Positions 58,177-64,000 of a DNA stretch of 64,000 bases are shown here, piece after piece (positions within the stretch are counted from its first letter, which is position 1; each line of letters starts with the position of its first letter). The stretch covers positions 62,864,419 through 62,928,418 of the forward strand of contig NC_134095.1 of NCBI RefSeq assembly GCF_000715075.1, written 5' to 3'. Made by a program: the position numbers and the translations under genes. The stretch comes from Nicotiana tabacum (taxonomy: Eukaryota > Streptophyta > Magnoliopsida > Solanales > Solanaceae). The notes beneath the pieces are model-generated. The model saw nothing but the letters and a program-made list of their open reading frames with translations. It was not told the origin of the DNA and ran no database searches.

Positions 58177-61033
58177 TATCACGACCCAAACCCGGACCTG
58201 GTTGTGATGGCGCCTCTCGTGAAGACAAGGTCAGCCGACACTTCCCATTTTTCCAATTATTAACAGTTAAGCATTTAAGAAACAGTCTAATCATGATAAA
58301 ATAAATCCAAAATAACAATGATAACATAAATACGCGGAAGAACACTCATACAGAGCCCTAACCAGGGTGTCACTAGTCATGAGCATCTATAAGTCATAAT
58401 ACAACTCTGCTATTTCCATAACTAGTACAACTGTCTGAAGGGAAATACAAGCAACAAAGGAGTAGAGACATAGGGCTGCAGATATTAACAGCTACCTCGT
58501 AATCTCCGAAAGCCCGCTCGAAGCTGGAGGAATCAGCACTCGGAAGCGGAACCAGCTACGCTTGAATCTACACACAGGGGTGCAGGGAGTAAAGTGAGTA
58601 CTCCAACTCAGTAAGTAACAAATGTAAATAACGACTGAAAGTAAGAAAACACGTAAGGCACAAGGTATTCTATAATGAAGCAATAAAACCATTTAAAAGT
58701 AGTAAAATAGTGGAAAGTCAAGTAAAATCCTCTTTCAACAAGTAAACAAGTAATTGACAGGTAATTAAGGTAAAGTAAACAAATAAAAGTTCGCCCCTCA
58801 GGCACAGTATCACCATATCCACCCCTCGGGCAACATCTTAGAACAATAACAGACCCTCGGGCTCAATCTCATATCACAATGGGTACCCGCGCTCATGGGT
58901 GTGTGCAGACTCCTGGAGGGTCCCCTTACGGCCCAAGCGCAATAACAATTCATCTCGTGGCATCAAATCTAGGCCCTCAGCCTCATATCAATCAAGCCAC
59001 CTCGTGATGTACATATCTCAGGCCCTCGGCCTCATATCAGTATCAGTGTATCACCGTTGCGGTGTGCAGCCCGACCCAAAAGTATCCTTACAACAGGCCC
59101 TCGGTCTTACTCAGTCAAAATCACATAAGCCACTCGGGCAATAGTAAAACATAATGCCCAGGCCCAAATATGATTTAGAATATCATTTAAGTCTTAAAAT
59201 TGAGTAAACATGGCTATGTATGAAAACACTGGAAAGTTACATGACTGAGTTCAAGTATAAAGTCAAAGCAGTGAGGAAATAGCAGTGAAAATCCCCGAAG
59301 GGTTCAAATAGTTAGCACTAGGCCCAAATATGGCATTCAGCCCAAGTAATGATAATAGCAAATAGTTTCCAATCAAATACGTGGTAAAATCATCAATCGG
59401 GACGGACCAAGTCACAATCCCCAATAGTGCACGATCCCACGCTCATCAACAAGTGTGTGTCTCACCTTAATATAGCACTACGATGTGCAATCCGGGGTTT
59501 CAAACCCTCAGAACATCATTTACAATCATTACTCATATTGAACCGGCTAAATCTCTAGCTCGCAACACCTTTGCCCATCGAATCGTTCTCCACGCGCGTC
59601 GAATCTATCCAAAATTAGAACGAGGACATCAAAGTATGCTAAGGGAACAAAGTTCAAGCAAAAACAATCAATAAAGGACACAAATCCCGAAATTACCAAA
59701 ACTCGACCCCTCAGGCCCATGTCTCTAAGTTTAGAAATTTTTATATCAATAGGTTCCTCATCTCCCCACGAGTCTATGCATATCAAGAATACGAGAATCG
59801 GAATTCAAATGACCCCTCAAATCCTCATTGTAAGACCTTTTTAATTCAAGCCCTAATCCCTCATTTTTAGCCCTGTAATTCATTAATTACAGACTTAATC
59901 CATGAAATACTACCATAGAAATGTGTTTTAGATCCAAAATCCTTACCTTAACGAAGTTCCCTTGAAATACCTCTTCCAAATTGTCCAAAAGCTCTCAAAT
60001 CGAAGTCAAAAATGGTGGAATAGCTCAATTTCGCGAAATGAAATAACTTATATGTTCTGCCTAAGCCTTTCCACATCTGCAGTCCAAAACCCGCTTCTGT
60101 GGTACCACATATGTGGTCAAACCCTCCATTTCTACAGAATTCACTTAATGGGCCCTTTCGCATCTGCGATACAATCTCCGCACCTGCGACTCTGTAGGTG
60201 CGGTCCAACTACCGCAGAGTCGCAGGTGCGGTCCAACTACCGCATCTGCGGCTCCTGGCTCTTCCTCTCAAATCTGCTTCTGCGGTTCCCTTCCGCACGT
60301 GAGGTGCCGCACCTACGGTCCCAAAACCGCAGGTGCAAAAACACTAGAAGCAGAAAAATCTCAGCAACTGCCATAACCTTTCAACTTCTCTGACGACCAC
60401 CCGAAATCATCCCGAGGCCCCCGGGACCTCAACCAAAAGCACAAACATAACCAAATACCTTATTCAAACTTGTTTCAATCAACAAAATGCCTCAAACAAC
60501 ATCAAATCTACCAAATCACATCGGATTCAAGCCTAAGTTTCTAAAATCTTTCGAAATACGCTTTTGATAAAAAAAACAACCAAACCAGGTCTGAATGACC
60601 TGAAATTTTACACGTACATCCCAAATGACACAACGAAGCTACTGCAACTCTCGGAATTCTATTCCGACCCCTATATCAAAATCTCGCCTATCAACCGGAA
60701 ATCGCCAAAACATCAACTTCGCCAATTCAAGCCTAATTCTACTCCGAACCTCTAAAACCCATTCCGATCACACTCCTAAGTCATGAATCACCTCCCGAAG
60801 CTAATCGAATCATCGGAACACACATCCGAGTCCTTTAACACATAAGTCAACATCCGGTTGACTTTTCCAACTCAACTCCCTTAAAAGAGACTAAGTGTCT
60901 CAAACCTTACCAAAATAATTTCGAACTCGATTCGACCAACCCGATACCATAAAACATGGATAACAAAGCATAAAATAGAAGAAATGGGAAAAACGGAGTG
61001 GTAACTCACGAGACGACTGGCCAGGTCATCACA
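58177..61033 (-). repeat. 3' LTR of element C
   Basis: 2857 bp. The left end TATCACGACCC implies TG-to-TA; the right end is GGTCATCACA. GAG-loop hairpin array at about 58795-59150. CpG array of CCGCA/TGCGG type at about 60070-60340, followed in sense by the TATA-like box at 60047-60054. Closely related to fragments D and E. Confidence 0.92.
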
Positions 61034-64000
61034 TCCTCCCCAACTTAAACAAACGTTCGTCCGCGAATGAATCAAGAAACATACCTGAAGCCTCAAACAT
61101 GTGAGGATTTCTGCTCCAACTCTCCCGCTTGGTCTCCCAGGTAGCCTCCTCCACGGGCCGACCTCTCCACTACACTTTCACTGAAGCTATATCCTTTGAC
61201 CTTAACTTTCAAACCTGACGACCCAAAATAGCTACTGGCTCCACATCATAGGTCAAATCATCATCCAAATGAACCGTGCTGAAATCCAAAACATAAGACA
61301 GGTCCCCAATATACTTCTGGGGCATAGAAACATGAAATACTAGATGCACACTCGACAAACTGGGTGGGAAAGCAAGCTCATAAGACACCTCCCCAATCCT
61401 CCGAAGCACCTCAAAAGGCCCAATGAACCGAGGACTCAATTTCCCTTTCTTCCCAAATCTCATAACACCCTTCATGGATGAAACCTTCAATAGAACCTTC
61501 TCGCCAACCATGTAGGACACATCTCGAACCTTCCTGTCAGCATAACTCTTTTGCCTCGACTGCGTTGTACAAAGCCTCTCCTGAATCACCTTCACTTTCT
61601 CCAAAGCATCCTGCACCAAATTAGTCCCCAATAGCCTAGCCTCACCGGGCTCGAACCAGCCAACTGGAGATCTACATCGCCTCCCACACAAAGCCTCATA
61701 TGGAGTCATCTGAATACTCGACTGGTAGCTGTTATTATAAGCAAACTCTGCAAGTGGTAGAAACTGATCCCATGACCCTCCGAAGTTAATGACACAAGCA
61801 CGCAACATGTCCTCCAATATCTGAATAGTGCGCTCGGACTGCCCGTTCGTCTAAGGATAAAAAGTTGTGCTCAACTCAACCTGAATCCCTAACTCTCGCT
61901 GCACAGACCTCCAAAACTGTAATCTGAAATGATGGAAACTGGGACATCATGCAAACGAACAATCTCCCGGATATAGATCTCTGCCAACCGCTCTGAAGAA
62001 TAGGTAGTACACACAGGAATGAAGTGCGCGGATTTGGTCAGCCGATCCAGAATCACCCAAATAGCATCGAACTTTCTCAAGGTTCGTGGAAGCCCAACAA
62101 CAAAGTCCATAGTGATCCTCTCCCACTTTTACTCTGGAATATCTATCCGCTGAAGCAAGCCACCTGGTCTCTAATGCTCATATTTCACCTGCTGACAATT
62201 GAGACACCAAGCTACGAATCCCACAATTTCTTTCTTCATTCTTCTCCACCAATAGTGTTGCCTCAAATCCTAATACATATTCGCGACACCCGGATGAATG
62301 GAATACCGAGAGCTATGAGCCTCCTCTAGAATCAACTCCCGAAGCCCATCCATATTGGGCATGCAAATTCGGCTCTGCGTCCTCAATACCCCATCATCAC
62401 TGATGGTCACATCTTTAGCATCATCATGCTGAACTCTGCTCCTAAGGACAAGCAAATGCGGACCATCATACTGGCGCTCTCTGATGCGCTCATATAAGGA
62501 AGACTGATAAACCACACAAGCCAATACCCGACTAGGCTCCGAAATATCCAACCTCACGAACCGATTGGCCAAGGCCTGAACATCAACTGCAAGAGGTCTC
62601 TCCCCAACTGGAATATATGCCAAACTCCCCATACTCACTGCCTTTCGGCTCAAAGCATCGGCCAACACATTAGCCTTCCCCAGATGGTACAATATAGTGA
62701 TATCATAATCCTTAAGTAACTCTAACCATCTTCGCTGCCTCAAATTAAAATCTTTTTGCTTGAACAAATGCTGAAGACTGCGATGATCAGTGAACACCTC
62801 ACAAGATACGTCATACAAGTAATGCCTCCAAACCTTCAATGCGTGAACTATGGTAGCCAACTCCAAATCATGAACGGGGTAGTTCTTCTCATGGGGCTTC
62901 AACTGATGAGAAGCATAAGCAATAACTCTACACTTCTGCATCAACACACAACCGATCCCAACTCTCGAAGCATCACAATACACGGTATATGAACCTGAAG
63001 CTGATGGCAAAACTAACACTAGAGTTGTGATCAAAGTTGTCTTGAGCTTCTGAAAGCTCTCCTCACACTCGTCTGACCATACAAATCAAGCACCCTTTTG
63101 AGTCAACTTGGTCAAGGGCGATGCGATAGATGAGAATCCCTGAACAAACCAACGATAATAACCTGCCAAACCAAGGAAGTTGCGAATCTCTATGGCTGAG
63201 TACGGTTTGGGCCAACTCTGAACTGCCTCTATCTTCTTCGGATCAACCTGAATACCCTCGCTGGACACCACGTGTCCCAAGAAAGCCACTGAACTGATCC
63301 AAATCTCACACTTGGAGAATTTTGCATAAAGCTTCTCCTCCCTCAATCTCTGCAACACAACTCTCAAATGCTCCGCGTGCTCCTTCTAACTATGCGAATA
63401 CACCAGAATATCATCAATGAAGACTATGACAAACGAATCGAGATAAGGCCGGAACACACTGTTTATCAAATGCATGAACGCTACGGGGGCATTGGTCAGC
63501 CCAAAAGACATCACCAAGAACTCATAATGACCATATCGGGTCCTGAATGTCGTCTTAAGAATATCCGAGTCCCTGGTCTTCAACTGGTGATAACCTGAAC
63601 GGAGATCAATCTTGGAGAACACTTTTGCTCCCTAAAGCTGGTCGAATAAATCATCAATGCGAGGCAAATGATACTTGTTCTTAATTGTTACCTTGTTCAA
63701 TTGCCTATAATCAATACACATCCTCATAGTGCCATCCTTCTTCTTCACAAATAGAACCGGCGCACCCCAAAGTGACACACTAGGCCGAATGAACCCCTTA
63801 TCTAGGAGCTCTTGAAGCTGTTCTTTTAATTCCTTCAACTCTGATGGTGCCATACGATATGGCGGAATAGAAATGGGCTGAGTGCCCAGCACTAGGTCAA
63901 AACCAAAATCAATATCCCTATCCGGTGGCATGCCCGGCAGGTCTACAGGAAACACATCGGGAAAATCCCTCACAACTAGAACAGAATCAATACTGGGAGC
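61029..64000 (-). pseudogene. pol: Element C pol: RT, RNase H, integrase, chromodomain (broken)
   Basis: RT is open from the window edge; FIDDILVYS near 63415 is intact. RNase H covers about 63030-62650. The integrase zinc finger ([16 protein letters not shown]) and MDFVVGLP with its catalytic D follow. A deletion near 61920 removes part of the SDKGTQFTSQFW region, including sequence after the second catalytic D, and shifts the frame. The E region precedes MEDMLRACVINFGGSWD (61817). The chromodomain-like tail (61260-61060) has stops after GRQV and VKV. One frame from 63973 to about 61930 carries at least four stops: after FDQL, SHS, QKGA and ANMY. Like element A, the frame ends at TGA inside the LTR's first five bases. 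Confidence 0.92.
61034..61046 (-). promoter_or_regulatory. Polypurine tract of element C
   Basis: AAGTTGGGGAGGA on the minus strand, identical to element A and directly at the LTR border. Confidence 0.85.

Larger units (their letters stand above)
58177..64000 (-). mobile_element. Tekay-type (chromovirus-like) retrotransposon C, 3' part
   Basis: Left LTR, polypurine tract and pol back to RT are present; protease, gag and 5' LTR lie beyond the window. The protein is very like element A. The probable target duplication is ATTTC at 58172-58176, partner off-window. Confidence 0.92.

Overview
The window is intergenic plant DNA made almost entirely of nested transposable elements. I see no host gene, tRNA, rRNA or CRISPR array. 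Ty3/Gypsy elements of two lineages dominate. One is the giant Tat/Ogre lineage: tRNA-Arg primer site, an extra ORF upstream of gag, a spliced intron before reverse transcriptase, a second RNase H, and minisatellites after pol. The other is chromovirus-like (Tekay/Del type): tRNA-Met primer site and a chromodomain-like integrase tail. These families and the GC-rich LTR motifs point to a dicot, most likely a Solanaceae species; the family assignment is inference from familiarity.

Layout. 1-10316 is the 3' half of a plus-strand Ogre (Ogre-1): end of pol, a 37-copy minisatellite, a polypurine tract and a 4.5-kb LTR. It sits inside a plus-oriented Tekay-type LTR (D, 10317-12865), which abuts a hAT-like end (12866-13030). 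13435-38712 is a minus-strand, 25.3-kb Ogre (Ogre-2) flanked by GGCAC duplications. From 5' to 3' (right to left) it has a 5' LTR, PBS, ORF1, gag, protease with G-patch-like segment, intron, RT-RNaseH-aRNaseH-integrase, tandem arrays and a damaged 3' LTR. A 1253-bp Mutator-like element with 9-bp duplications splits its gag-pro, and a Tekay-type LTR fragment (E) plus a deletion sits at its 3' LTR. 39517-51626 is a minus-strand Tekay-type element (A) flanked by CAACC duplications, lacking most of gag, with a 1.3-kb putative solo LTR (F) inside its 5' LTR. Ogre-2 and element A both appear to lie inside an older element (B), whose non-coding interior survives at 13031-13429, 38718-39511 and 51632-53506 and whose 5' LTR is 53507-56601. 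After it come unclassified repeats interrupted by a 990-bp hAT-like element. 58177-64000 is the 3' part of another minus-strand Tekay-type element (C).

All coding regions are broken by stops and frameshifts, many of the stops compatible with C-to-T change, so nothing here looks able to transpose on its own. The most interesting signals are non-coding: (1) arrays of short hairpins with differing stems but the same GAG loop in Tekay-type LTRs of different subfamilies; (2) exchangeable CpG-rich palindrome arrays at one fixed LTR position; (3) a recurrent GGATACGTAGGCA block in the Ogre non-coding regions; (4) a minisatellite core shared by both Ogres but amplified with different periods; (5) repeated polypurine-tract-like GGGGCAG motifs far from the LTR. 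All identities were judged by eye.
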